Below are positions 18,506 through 27,760 of a stretch of 42,986 bases of DNA, piece after piece. The stretch lies in contig CAINCU010000065.1 of assembly GCA_903847155.1 (NCBI GenBank), forward strand, positions 1 through 42,986. The letters run 5' to 3'. The notes beneath the pieces are model-generated. The model saw only the letters and a list, made by a program, of their open reading frames with translations, had not been told where the DNA came from and made no database searches. Numbering within the stretch: position 1 is the stretch's first letter; each line of letters starts with the position of its first letter. Position numbers and translations under genes: made by a program. Source of the stretch: an uncultured Gallionellaceae bacterium (GTDB lineage: Bacteria; Pseudomonadota; Gammaproteobacteria; Burkholderiales; Gallionellaceae).

Positions 18506-19957
18506 TTAAAGTTGCGGCGCACGGCTGTGCCAGTCGGTTGCCAGTTGGAATTGATGCGCTACATTCAACATGCGCGCCTCGTCAAAATAATTGCCGATGA
18601 TTTGCAAGCCTACCGGCATGTTGTTGGCGCCGAAGCCGCAGGGAATCGACATGCCGGGAAGTCCGGCGAGGTTCACCGCGATGGTGTAGATGTCGGACAG
18701 ATACATCTGCACCGGATCGTCGCCCTTCTCGCCCAGTTTGAATGCAGTGGACGGCGAGGTCGGCCCCATGATGACGTCGCACTGCTTGTAGGCTTCGGTG
18801 AAGTCCTGCGCGATCAGGCGGCGGATCTTCTGAGCTTGCAGGTAATAGGCATCGTAGTAGCCGTGGCTCAGCACGTAAGTGCCGATCATGATGCGGCGCT
18901 TCACTTCCGCGCCGAAACCCTGTGCGCGGCTCTTCTCATACATGTCGGCGAGGTCGTCGTACTGCGGTGCGCGGTAGCCGTAGCGCACACCGTCGAAACG
19001 CGACAGGTTGCTCGACGCCTCCGCCGGAGCCAGCACGTAATACACCGGCACCGACAGTTTGGAATTGGGCAGGCTGATGGGGACAATGGTAGCGCCCAGC
19101 TTTTTGTATTCGCTAATCGCCGCTTCGATTGCTTGGGCCACGTCGCCACTCAAACCCTCGGCAAAGAATTCTTTCGGCAGGCCAATGCGCAGGCCGTTCA
19201 ACGGCTTATTCAGGTCGCGTGCGTAATCCTCTTTGTCGCGTTGCAGCGAAGTGGAATCGCGTTCGTCAAACCCGGCCATCACGTTTAGCATCAGCGCCAG
19301 ATCTTCTGCGCTGCGTGCCATCGGCCCAGCCTGATCCAAGCTGGAAGCGAAGGCGATCATGCCATAGCGCGATACCACGCCATAGGTGGGCTTCAAGCCG
19401 GAGATGCCACACAATGCAGCAGGTTGGCGAATGGAGCCGCCGGTGTCGGTGCCGGTTGCCGCGGCGCACAAACGCGCCGCAACTGCTGCTGCCGTGCCGC
19501 CGGATGAACCGCCGGGCACGCGTGCCGTGTCCCACGGATTCTTAACTGGGCCGTAATGTGAAGTCTCATTGGATGAGCCCATGGCGAACTCGTCCATATT
19601 GGTCTTGCCGAGGTTGACCGCACCCGCATTGTTGAATTGCGAAATAACGTGCGCATCGTAAGGAGACACGAAATTGTGCAGCATCTTCGAGCCGCAAGTG
19701 GTCAGCCAGCCCTTGGCACAAAAGATGTCCTTTTGCGCAAAAGGGATACCGGTCAGCGCTTCGGCCTTGCCTGCCGCGATGCGCGCATCGGCGGCACGCG
19801 CTTGTGCCAGCGAGGTTTCAGGATTCAGCGTGATGTAGGCGTTGAGTTGCGGATTGAGCTGGGCGATGCGGTCGAGGTAGCTTTGCGTCAATTCGACGCT
19901 GGAGATTTTCTTGGCGCGCAACGCTGCGCCCAGTTGGGAGAGGCTGGAATGGATCAT
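18506..19957 (-). CDS. gatA: Aspartyl/glutamyl-tRNA amidotransferase subunit A
   Basis: This 483-residue amidase-signature enzyme frees ammonia from glutamine for transamidation of tRNA-bound Glu/Asp. The Ser-cisSer-Lys triad is visible: Lys in [14 protein letters not shown], then [13 protein letters not shown] and [16 protein letters not shown] carrying the two serines. Length and the C-terminal substrate region ([11 protein letters not shown]...PVGLQIIG) are normal. It is the middle of gatC-gatA-DUF3050-gatB: six bases separate it from gatC and twelve from the DUF3050 gene. Confidence 0.97.
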   Translation of the reverse strand: MIHSSLSQLGAALRAKKISSVELTQSYLDRIAQLNPQLNAYITLNPETSLAQARAADARIAAGKAEALTGIPFAQKDIFCAKGWLTTCGSKMLHNFVSPYDAHVISQFNNAGAVNLGKTNMDEFAMGSSNETSHYGPVKNPWDTARVPGGSSGGTAAAVAARLCAAATGTDTGGSIRQPAALCGISGLKPTYGVVSRYGMIAFASSLDQAGPMARSAEDLALMLNVMAGFDERDSTSLQRDKEDYARDLNKPLNGLRIGLPKEFFAEGLSGDVAQAIEAAISEYKKLGATIVPISLPNSKLSVPVYYVLAPAEASSNLSRFDGVRYGYRAPQYDDLADMYEKSRAQGFGAEVKRRIMIGTYVLSHGYYDAYYLQAQKIRRLIAQDFTEAYKQCDVIMGPTSPSTAFKLGEKGDDPVQMYLSDIYTIAVNLAGLPGMSIPCGFGANNMPVGLQIIGNYFDEARMLNVAHQFQLATDWHSRAPQL

Positions 19958-19963
19958 GGCGGT

Positions 19964-20251
19964 TTACTCAATAACCTGCGGAACCAGATACAGGCCCTGT
20001 TCCACTTGCGGGGCGATGGCCTGAAAGGCCTCGCGTTGATTAGTTTCGGTGACCACGTCCTGACGCAGGCGCTGTGCCAGGTCTTGCGCATGCGACATGG
20101 GCGCGATGCCCGTGGTATCGACCGCCTGCATTTCGGCGATAAGGCCGAAGATGCTATTTAGTTGGGTTTGGGCAGCTTGAATTTCCTGCTCGTTCATGGC
20201 CAGCCGGGCAAGGCGGGCGACTTTTTCGACATCGGCTAAACTTAGGGACAT
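19964..20251 (-). CDS. gatC: Aspartyl/glutamyl-tRNA amidotransferase subunit C
   Basis: This 95-residue small subunit tethers GatA to GatB. The start [23 protein letters not shown] is characteristic (V-x-x-x-A-x-L-A-R-L), followed by [25 protein letters not shown] and the extended C-terminal segment ending [15 protein letters not shown]. It is the first gene of the operon and is divergent from mreB across 89 bases, the usual betaproteobacterial arrangement. Confidence 0.96.
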   Translation of the reverse strand: MSLSLADVEKVARLARLAMNEQEIQAAQTQLNSIFGLIAEMQAVDTTGIAPMSHAQDLAQRLRQDVVTETNQREAFQAIAPQVEQGLYLVPQVIE

Positions 20252-20267
20252 ATAGCGGGCTAAATCT

Positions 20268-20296
20268 TTATCAAATCAGGCGCGATAGGGTATCAT
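20268..20296 (+). promoter_or_regulatory. Candidate sigma-70 promoter for the mre operon
   Basis: TTATCA (20268-20273) and TATCAT (20291-20296) are separated by 17 bases and lie 45 bases before the mreB start. Each hexamer is four to five matches from consensus. Found by eye only. Confidence 0.45.
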
Positions 20297-20307
20297 AAAG
20301 CGCTTAA

Positions 20308-21384
<1,077 letters not shown>

Positions 21385-21407
21385 TTTCAGTTCCCAGTTT
21401 CTACTGT

Positions 21408-22331
21408 ATGACTTTGGAAGACACCCGCACGCTACGCTTTTTTAATCGCGGCCCGAGTGGGGGCGCGCGTTTGGTGTTCTTCGCTTTATTGTCATTACTG
21501 CTGCTATTCGTGGATGCGCGTTACCAATATTTGGAATCCACGCGGCGCGTGATAGCCGTCATCATTTATCCATTTCAGAAATTGACGGCGCTGCCCGGCG
21601 AAATGATAAGCGGCGTCAGTTCGTATTTTTCGCTGCAAAACAACTTGATCGCCGAAAACGCGCAATTGCATTTGCAACACGATGCCGATTCCGCGCAGCT
21701 GCAGAAGGAACAAACTCTGCTGGCTGAAAATGCTCAATTGCGTGCCTTGCTGGAACTCAAGCAACGCGCTACTTACACCATGCAAGCGGCGCAAATCGTC
21801 TATCTCGAACGCGACCTGTTCAAACGCAAGTTGTTTGTGGACAAAGGCGCGCAAGCGAATGTGCAGCCCGGTCAGGCAGTGGTGGATAACATAGGTGTGG
21901 TAGGGCAGGTGACGCGCGTTTATCCGTGGCTGTCCGAGGTCACGCTGGTGACAGATAAGGATAATGCGGTACCGATTCAGGTCGTGCGCAACGGCTTGCG
22001 CGCGGTGGTATTTGGTTCGGGCAACATCAGCGAGTTGGAACTGCGTTACCAGCCGGTCAGTGCAGACATCGAGGTGGGCGATGAATTGGTGACCTCGGGT
22101 ATGGATGGCACCTATCCGCCCTCGTTGCCTGTGGCGAAAGTCATCAAGGTCGAGCGCGATCCCGCCTATCCTTTCTCGCATATCATTTGTGTGCCACTGG
22201 CCGGGGTGGATAGGCATCGCACCCTGCTAATCGTTTCAAGCGTCCCGCCATTGACGGAACGCCCAATGGCGGAAGATGATAACAAAGACTCGCAGCATGC
22301 CAGCAAGAATGCAAAGCGGAGCAAACCTTGA
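21408..22331 (+). CDS. mreC: Rod-shape determining protein MreC
   Basis: This 307-residue bitopic protein links MreB to periplasmic wall synthases. After a short cytosolic segment comes one membrane helix (LVFFALLSLLLLFVDARYQYL). A periplasmic coiled coil (~75-120, LIAENAQLHLQHDADSAQLQKEQTLLAENAQLRALLEL) and the double beta-barrel MreC domain follow (GQAVVDNIGVVGQV, LVTDKDNAVPIQVVRNGLRAVVFG, GDELVTSGMDGTYPPSLPVAKV). The C-terminal ~30 residues are a charged tail (MAEDDNKDSQHASKNAKRSKP). Its end overlaps mreD by four bases. Confidence 0.96.
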   Translation: MTLEDTRTLRFFNRGPSGGARLVFFALLSLLLLFVDARYQYLESTRRVIAVIIYPFQKLTALPGEMISGVSSYFSLQNNLIAENAQLHLQHDADSAQLQKEQTLLAENAQLRALLELKQRATYTMQAAQIVYLERDLFKRKLFVDKGAQANVQPGQAVVDNIGVVGQVTRVYPWLSEVTLVTDKDNAVPIQVVRNGLRAVVFGSGNISELELRYQPVSADIEVGDELVTSGMDGTYPPSLPVAKVIKVERDPAYPFSHIICVPLAGVDRHRTLLIVSSVPPLTERPMAEDDNKDSQHASKNAKRSKP

Positions 22332-22846
22332 GATACGATTTGGTTAGAGATCGAGAATTTTTGTTGCCAGCGGGTCGCGGCTTCATTGCGCTTTCATTTG
22401 TTGCTGCTGTCTTGCTGGAATGGTTGCCTTGGCAGGGGTGGGCGTTGGCTTTGCGTCCCGATTTTGTCGGCCTTATGTTGTTGTATTGGTGCACGCATAA
22501 ACCCCATCGCGTCGGTATAGGCATCGCCTGGATGCTCGGAATATTCGTGGATGTGGCGGATGCCAGCCTGTTCGGTCAGCACGCGCTGGCTTACTCGGTC
22601 TTGGCTTTTGGCGGACTTACACTCAATCGCCGCGTGCAGATGTTCAACCTGCGCGAGCAATCGCTGCATGTCCTTGGACTCTTGATGTTGAGCTACACCG
22701 TATATGCCATCGTGCACTGGCAAGTACGCGGCTATGTGGCGTGGGAATATTTTCTGGGTGTTGCCACCTCAGCCTTGATGTGGTCCCCGCTCACACTGCT
22801 GTTGCAAGCGCTGCGTCGTCCACGCCGCGATCCGAACGAGCTATGA
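22328..22846 (+). CDS. mreD: Rod-shape determining membrane protein MreD
   Basis: This 172-residue inner-membrane protein has about five helices and is a partner of MreC in the elongasome. The start codon is an alternative or weak one at 22328 within the overlap with mreC (frame reads RYDLVRDREFLLPAGRGF). The conserved stretch ALRPDFVGLMLLYWCTHKPHRVGIGIAWMLGIFVDVADASLFGQHALAYS is typical of MreD (R-P-D...L-x-Y-W...G-x-D). The stop TGA overlaps the mrdA start as ATGA. Confidence 0.93.
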   Translation: MRYDLVRDREFLLPAGRGFIALSFVAAVLLEWLPWQGWALALRPDFVGLMLLYWCTHKPHRVGIGIAWMLGIFVDVADASLFGQHALAYSVLAFGGLTLNRRVQMFNLREQSLHVLGLLMLSYTVYAIVHWQVRGYVAWEYFLGVATSALMWSPLTLLLQALRRPRRDPNEL

Positions 22847-24738
22847 CGCGCAAGATCGAGCTGAAAGACCATCAGCGCGAAATTTACTTTTTCCGGCTGC
22901 GATTGTTTCTGAGCATTGGCTTTACAGCCGCCATGCTGTTCATCTTATTGTTGCGCTTCTTCTATTTGCAAGTCATGCGCAGCGACTATTACGAGACGAT
23001 GGCTGAGAGCAACCGCATCTACGTGGTGCCCATCGTGCCCAATCGCGGCATTATCACCGACCGCCACGGTGTGGTGCTGGCACGCAACTATGCCGGTTAC
23101 ACACTGGAAGTCTCGCCGGAAAAGATCGGCGATATGAATAAAGTGATCGACGAAATCGGCAAGCTGGTCGAGATCAAACCAAAAGACCTGCGCCGCTTCA
23201 ACAAACTGATGGCTGAGCGGCGTTCGCTGCAAACCCTGCCCATCCGCACACACCTCACCGACGAGGAAGTCGCGCGCTTTGCCGCACAGCGCTACCGCTT
23301 TCCCGGTGTCGAGATCAAGGCGCGCTTGTTCCGCGAATACCCCTATACCGACATCACCTCCCATTTGCTGGGCTACATCGGCCGCATCAACCAGCAGGAA
23401 ATCGATGTGCTAGACACTGCCAATTTGGCTGAAAATTATCAGGGTTCGGATTACATCGGCAAAACCGGTATCGAGCAGAGCTATGAAAAAGAGATGCATG
23501 GTGTGACCGGATTCGAACAGGTCGAAGTGGATGCTGGCGGGCGCGCAGTGCGTATGTTGTCGCGTACACCACCGCAGTCCGGCAAAAACCTGATGCTGAC
23601 ACTGGACGCAAAATTGCAGCAAGTAGCGGTGGAGGCATTCGGCAATTATCGCGGTGCGCTGGTTGCAATCGACCCCAACAACGGCGAAGTGCTGGCCTTC
23701 GTCAGCAAGCCGGGTTACGACCCGAATCTATTCATCGACGGTATTGATACCGAGAGTTGGGACGCGCTTAACAACTCGCCTGAGGTGCCCCTCAATAATC
23801 GTGCGATACGCGGACAATACCCGATGGGTTCCACCATAAAACCGTTCATGGCTTTGGCAGCACTGCACTACGGAATACGCTCACCGACCGCCACAATTAG
23901 CGATCCCGGCTATTACACTTTGCCCGGAAGCAGCCATCAATACCGCGACTGGAAAAAAGACGGTCACGGGCGCGTCGATATGTTCAAATCGATCCAGGTA
24001 TCGTGCGATACCTACTACTACGGGCTGGCAACCGATTTGGGCATCGACCGCATGCATGAATTTCTCGATCTATTTGGATTTGGAAAAAAGACGGGCATAG
24101 ATCTTGAGGGAGAAGTGTCCGGTCTGCTACCTTCTACTGCATGGAAAATGGCGCGTTATAAACAGATCTGGTATCCGGGCGATACCGTGTCTGCCGGCAT
24201 CGGGCAAGGCTATCACCTGGTTACGCCATTGCAGTTGGCGTTTGCCACCGCGACGCTGGCCAATGATGGTGTGGCTTATCGCCCGCATCTGGTCAAGGAA
24301 ATCCAGCATTCGCCGAACGAAACACAGCCAGAACAGCAGCCGTTGTTCGATTTGCACATTCCACCGGATCAATTGGCGTTGGTGAAAAGCGCGATGGTGG
24401 CGGTTACCCAGCCGGGCGGTACGGCAGTGGGAGCCAGTGCTGGCGCGCCTTATTCCATCGCGGGCAAGACCGGCACGGCACAGGTGGTCGCCATCAAACA
24501 AGGCGAGAAATACGATGCGAGAAAAGTATCCGAATTCAATCGCGATCACGCATGGTTCATCGCCTTTGCTCCGGCAGACAAGCCGCGCATCGCGCTGGCA
24601 GTGCTGGTAGAGAACGGCGGTCACGGCGGTACAACTGCCGCACCGATTGCACGCAAGGTGATGGACTATTATCTGCTCGGCAAACTGCCTCAGCCCTCGC
24701 TGGCAGTAGCCGGAAAAAACGCAGCAGGAAGAGACTAA
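22843..24738 (+). CDS. mrdA: Penicillin-binding protein 2 (elongation transpeptidase)
   Basis: This 631-residue class B PBP cross-links peptidoglycan during elongation. A single N-terminal membrane anchor (LRLFLSIGFTAAMLFILLLRFFYLQVM) precedes the pedestal domain (NRGIITDRHGVVLARNYAGYTLEV). The transpeptidase domain has the active serine in GSTIK (Ser330, Lys333), the second motif SCD (Ser387) and KTGTAQ (Lys542). ATG 22843 is chosen from the ATGA overlap with mreD and the family start (MTRKIELKDHQREIYFFRLR). It is followed two bases later by rodA, its SEDS glycosyltransferase partner. Confidence 0.97.
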   Translation: MTRKIELKDHQREIYFFRLRLFLSIGFTAAMLFILLLRFFYLQVMRSDYYETMAESNRIYVVPIVPNRGIITDRHGVVLARNYAGYTLEVSPEKIGDMNKVIDEIGKLVEIKPKDLRRFNKLMAERRSLQTLPIRTHLTDEEVARFAAQRYRFPGVEIKARLFREYPYTDITSHLLGYIGRINQQEIDVLDTANLAENYQGSDYIGKTGIEQSYEKEMHGVTGFEQVEVDAGGRAVRMLSRTPPQSGKNLMLTLDAKLQQVAVEAFGNYRGALVAIDPNNGEVLAFVSKPGYDPNLFIDGIDTESWDALNNSPEVPLNNRAIRGQYPMGSTIKPFMALAALHYGIRSPTATISDPGYYTLPGSSHQYRDWKKDGHGRVDMFKSIQVSCDTYYYGLATDLGIDRMHEFLDLFGFGKKTGIDLEGEVSGLLPSTAWKMARYKQIWYPGDTVSAGIGQGYHLVTPLQLAFATATLANDGVAYRPHLVKEIQHSPNETQPEQQPLFDLHIPPDQLALVKSAMVAVTQPGGTAVGASAGAPYSIAGKTGTAQVVAIKQGEKYDARKVSEFNRDHAWFIAFAPADKPRIALAVLVENGGHGGTTAAPIARKVMDYYLLGKLPQPSLAVAGKNAAGRD

Positions 24739-24740
24739 GC

Positions 24741-25838
24741 ATGAACCTCAGACAACTCAAACAACGCTTTATGTTGCACCTCGATCCGATATTGCTGGCG
24801 GGGTTAGGCGGTTTTATGTTCGTCAGCCTGTTGCTGCTATACAGCGCCAGTGACGGCAGTTGGATGCGCGTTTTGAGTCAGTTCATCAATTTTTTGGTTG
24901 GCTTCGCCGTGTTGTGGATCGTTGCCAACATGCCGCTGCATTACGTGATGCGCGCCGCCATACCGATGTATGTGTTGGGCACAATATTGTTAATAGCAGT
25001 CGCGCTGTTCGGTGAAATCAGCCACGGCGCACGGCGCTGGCTCAACATCGGTGTGGCCACTATCCAGCCATCAGAACTGATGAAATTCGCCGTGCCGCTG
25101 ATGATGGCATGGTATTTCGAAAAGAATGAAGCGGCACTGACCTTGAAAAACTATTTTGTCGCCAGCCTGTTGTTCATCTTGCCGGTCGGTTTGATCGTGC
25201 GTCAGCCCGACCTGGGCACCTCCCTGCTGATAGGAGCTAGCGGGTTCTATGTGCTGTTCCTCGCCGGTTTGAGCTGGCGCATCATAATTGGCTCGTCACT
25301 GGCAGCGATTATAAGTGCACCGTTTGTGTGGCCGATGCTGCACGACTATCAGCGCCATCGCATCATGATGTTGCTCGATCCTTCGCAAGATGCGCTGGGC
25401 AAGGGTTATCACACCATTCAGGGCATGATTGCGGTCGGTTCCGGCGGCATCCTTGGCAAGGGTTACCTGAGCGGCACGCAAACGCATTTGGACTTTTTGC
25501 CGGAGCGCACCACCGACTTCATCTTCGCCGTCTGGTCGGAAGAATTCGGACTGCTCGGCAATCTGCTGTTGATGGGTTTATACATTTTCGTCATCGGGCG
25601 CGGCTTCATAATCACCGCCAACGCTTCGACTTATTTCACCCGGCTGATGGCAGGCAGCATTACGCTCACCTTCTTCACTTATACTTTCGTCAATATGGGC
25701 ATGGTCAGCGGTATCCTGCCTGTTGTCGGCGTGCCGTTACCGCTGGTAAGCTACGGCGGAACTTCCATACTCACGCTGATGCTTGGCTTCGGCGTGTTGA
25801 TGAGTATCCATACGCATCAAAGGTTGGTTAAAACATAA
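24741..25838 (+). CDS. rodA: RodA, SEDS peptidoglycan glycosyltransferase
   Basis: This 365-residue polytopic enzyme (about ten helices) polymerises lipid II during rod elongation with PBP2. Characteristic stretches are FGEISHGARRWLNIGVATIQPSELMKFAVPLMMAWYF, VRQPDLGTSLLIGASGFYVLFLAGLSW, SGTQTHLDFLPERTTDFIFAVWSEEFGLLGNLLLM and GMVSGILPVVGVPLPLVSYGGTSILTLMLGFGVLMSI. ATG 24741 gives the normal N-terminus, supported by AGGAAGAG upstream. The catalytic Asp is expected in the W-S-E-E/P-E-R-T-T-D-F region. Confidence 0.97.
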   Translation: MNLRQLKQRFMLHLDPILLAGLGGFMFVSLLLLYSASDGSWMRVLSQFINFLVGFAVLWIVANMPLHYVMRAAIPMYVLGTILLIAVALFGEISHGARRWLNIGVATIQPSELMKFAVPLMMAWYFEKNEAALTLKNYFVASLLFILPVGLIVRQPDLGTSLLIGASGFYVLFLAGLSWRIIIGSSLAAIISAPFVWPMLHDYQRHRIMMLLDPSQDALGKGYHTIQGMIAVGSGGILGKGYLSGTQTHLDFLPERTTDFIFAVWSEEFGLLGNLLLMGLYIFVIGRGFIITANASTYFTRLMAGSITLTFFTYTFVNMGMVSGILPVVGVPLPLVSYGGTSILTLMLGFGVLMSIHTHQRLVKT

Positions 25839-25848
25839 GGGGAAAACG

Positions 25849-26802
25849 ATGAATAAGAATGTCATCTGGATGTTAAGCAGCTTTGTGATATTGAGCGCCT
25901 GCTCCACTCCTCCGCAGAAACAGCAAACAAGACAAGGTGCAGCAGCACCTATCGTTGACCTGCGCTCGGCTGGCAATTCAGCGCCGACATCAAGCACCAC
26001 AGGCGGCGCTTATCTGGCAGGTGACGGCCCCGGCGCGGATGCCCCGCCGAATCTGGATGCCATCCCCGATGCCGTGCCCAAAGCCGAACCGCTGCATCGA
26101 TATGCCAACCGTCCCTACTCAGCCTTGGGCAAGACTTACACGCCGCTACTGGAGACGGGGCATTACAAAGAGCACGGTATCGCATCCTGGTACGGCAAGA
26201 AATTCCAAGGGCAGCACACCTCCATCGGCGAGGTATATGACATGTACGCCATGACCGCAGCCCACCCCACACTGCCCATCCCCAGCTATGCGCGCGTCAC
26301 CAACCCGGCCAACGGCAAATCGGTGATTGTGCGCGTCAATGATAGAGGCCCGTTCCTGCATGACCGCATAATGGATCTATCCTACGTTGCCGCGTACAAA
26401 CTCGGCTACGTCAACAACGGCAGCGCCGAAGTGGAAGTGGAAAGTATCGCCACCGGTAGCAACGCACCTGTCACCGCCGCAGTGGAAGCACCAGCAGTTA
26501 AAGTAGATGCGGTTGCCGCCGCACCAGTGGTAGCTTCTGCCATACCGCTAGTGGCCGCCGGAGGGCGCACTGGCCAAGTCTTCCTGCAACTGGGCGCATT
26601 CAAAGCAAAAGAGGGTGCGGAAAGCTTCCTTGCGAAAATGCGAGCCGAATTGGGCGACAGCGGCAAGACACTGACGCTGTACGAAAAAGAAGGTCTGACA
26701 CGCATCCACCTCGGGCCTTACGCGAGTGCGGATGAAGCGCGCGGCGCAACAGCCAAGCTCGCGGAAAAGTTGGGGTTCAGGCCTTTTGTGAGTGTGCATT
26801 AG
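25849..26802 (+). CDS. rlpA: RlpA, septal/wall lytic transglycosylase lipoprotein with SPOR domain
   Basis: This 317-residue lipoprotein has lipobox LSAC (Cys18) and a disordered linker. The double-psi beta-barrel follows (HGIASWYGKKFQGQHTSIGEVYDMYAMTAAHPTLPIPSYARVTN, then VRVNDRGPF), with the conserved Glu and the D-R-G-P catalytic residue region. After an Ala/Val-rich linker (~205-240) comes a C-terminal SPOR domain (VFLQLGAFKAKEGAESFLAKMRAEL...TRIHLGPYASADEARGATAKLAEKLGFRPFV), which binds denuded glycan strands. In relatives RlpA cleaves such strands. It is last in the mre operon, ten bases after rodA. Confidence 0.95.
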   Translation: MNKNVIWMLSSFVILSACSTPPQKQQTRQGAAAPIVDLRSAGNSAPTSSTTGGAYLAGDGPGADAPPNLDAIPDAVPKAEPLHRYANRPYSALGKTYTPLLETGHYKEHGIASWYGKKFQGQHTSIGEVYDMYAMTAAHPTLPIPSYARVTNPANGKSVIVRVNDRGPFLHDRIMDLSYVAAYKLGYVNNGSAEVEVESIATGSNAPVTAAVEAPAVKVDAVAAAPVVASAIPLVAAGGRTGQVFLQLGAFKAKEGAESFLAKMRAELGDSGKTLTLYEKEGLTRIHLGPYASADEARGATAKLAEKLGFRPFVSVH

Positions 26803-26824
26803 GATTTGGTGAAGAGCGCCCCCC

Positions 26825-26852
26825 TTGCCTCTATATTAGATTATGCTAATAT
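26825..26852 (+). promoter_or_regulatory. Promoter with overlapping palindromic operator before the rhodanese pair
   Basis: TTGCCT (26825-26830) and TAATAT (26847-26852) form a promoter with a 16-base spacer. A perfect inverted repeat ATATTAG-ATTATG-CTAATAT (26833-26852) fills the spacer and covers the -10 box. A half-site GCTAATAC follows at 26862. From memory, ATTAG...CTAAT palindromes resemble operators of BigR/SqrR-type ArsR repressors that respond to reactive sulfur. AGGAG at 26870-26874 serves the first gene. Confidence 0.6.
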
Positions 26853-26882
26853 GTAGCCATTGCTAATACAGGAGTTACAAAC

Positions 26883-27218
26883 ATGTTCGCCAGCTCAATC
26901 AAGGAAATCGACGCACCCGAATTCGCGCAGTGGATCAATACCGCCAATCACAATATGCGTGTGATTGATGTGCGTCAGATGCAGGAAATCGTAATGGGCA
27001 CCGTGCCCAAGGCAGAAGCGCTACCGCTGCACACGCTGCCCGCAAAATTGCAGGATTTTTCCAAGGAAGAGAAACTGGTCATGGTATGCCGTAGCGGTGC
27101 GCGTTCGGCTCAGGCCTGTATGTTTCTCCAGCAACAAGGTTTTTCCAATGTGTATAACCTGCGCGGCGGCATGGTGGGCTGGATGCAAAGCGGTTTTCCG
27201 GCTTATCAGTTGTCTTGA
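26883..27218 (+). CDS. Cytosolic single-domain rhodanese
   Basis: This 111-residue sulfurtransferase has the rhodanese fold: VIDVRQMQEIVMGTVPKAEALPLH (the D-V-R and H/P motif) and the active loop CRSGARSA, with catalytic Cys69 carrying the persulfide. It closes with NVYNLRGGMVGW. It has no signal peptide, so it acts in the cytosol. It is well expressed by design (AGGAG at eight bases) and lies behind the operator-overlapped promoter. A second, exported rhodanese begins 28 bases after its stop. Together they may handle sulfane sulfur on both sides of the membrane; the physiological donor is unknown. Confidence 0.93.
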   Translation: MFASSIKEIDAPEFAQWINTANHNMRVIDVRQMQEIVMGTVPKAEALPLHTLPAKLQDFSKEEKLVMVCRSGARSAQACMFLQQQGFSNVYNLRGGMVGWMQSGFPAYQLS

Positions 27219-27246
27219 GTCCCACACCTTCCAATAGGAGTTCAAC

Positions 27247-27639
27247 ATGAAAGCAAATTACAAAATATTCTGGGGGCTGGCGATTGCGCTGGTCTTGGTC
27301 TTGGGCATGCAGCAATTGCAGGCGGCGGACGGTGTGGACGTGAAGCAGGCGCAGAGCATGAGCCAACACGGCGCGCTGCTTATCGATGTGCGTGAGCCAG
27401 AAGAATATGCCGGCGGTCACGCGCCGAACGCGAAACTGATTCCGTTGGGTCAATTAAGTTCGCGTTTGCAGGAGATCTCCTATTACAAAGACAAACCCAT
27501 CGTGGTGATGTGCCACTCCGGACGTCGTTCGGCAATCGCGGTTTCGCAATTGCAGGCGGCGGGATTCACTCAGGTCAGCAATGTACGCGGCGGCATGACG
27601 GCTTGGGAGAGCGACGGGTTGGCAGTGGTGAAGATGTAG
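27247..27639 (+). CDS. Periplasmic (or membrane-anchored) rhodanese
   Basis: This 130-residue rhodanese has an N-terminal hydrophobic segment (MKANYKIFWGLAIALVLVLGMQQLQAAD) that reads as a signal peptide cleaved after Q-A-A or as an anchor. The fold shows LLIDVREPEEYAGGHAPNAKLIPLGQL and the active loop CHSGRRSA, with Cys89 as catalytic residue, then VSNVRGGMTAWESDGL. It is in the same operon as the cytosolic rhodanese; AGGAG stands before the start. The composite hairpin repeat follows the stop and may end the transcript. Confidence 0.92.
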   Translation: MKANYKIFWGLAIALVLVLGMQQLQAADGVDVKQAQSMSQHGALLIDVREPEEYAGGHAPNAKLIPLGQLSSRLQEISYYKDKPIVVMCHSGRRSAIAVSQLQAAGFTQVSNVRGGMTAWESDGLAVVKM

Positions 27640-27669
27640 TCTTTGTTTGGGCGGTTTCCATAATTGCAT

Positions 27670-27748
27670 CTCATGGAAACGCCCGTCAATAGGCGTTATA
27701 CGCTATACATCTCGTGGATATTCCCGTGTTTATTGGTTTGCGGGCAAG
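27670..27748 (-). repeat. Composite dispersed repeat, unit 2 plus unit 1 (copy E)
   Basis: Unit 1 (27670-27699) reads AACGCCCGTCAATAGGCGTT, a 6-bp stem AACGCC/GGCGTT around the conserved loop. Unit 2 (27711-27748) reads TCGTGGATATTCCCGTGTTT and then TTGCGGGCAAG. Order and spacing match copy D at 16.1 kb. It lies between convergent genes. Confidence 0.8.
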
Positions 27749-27760
27749 CTCCAAATTAAA

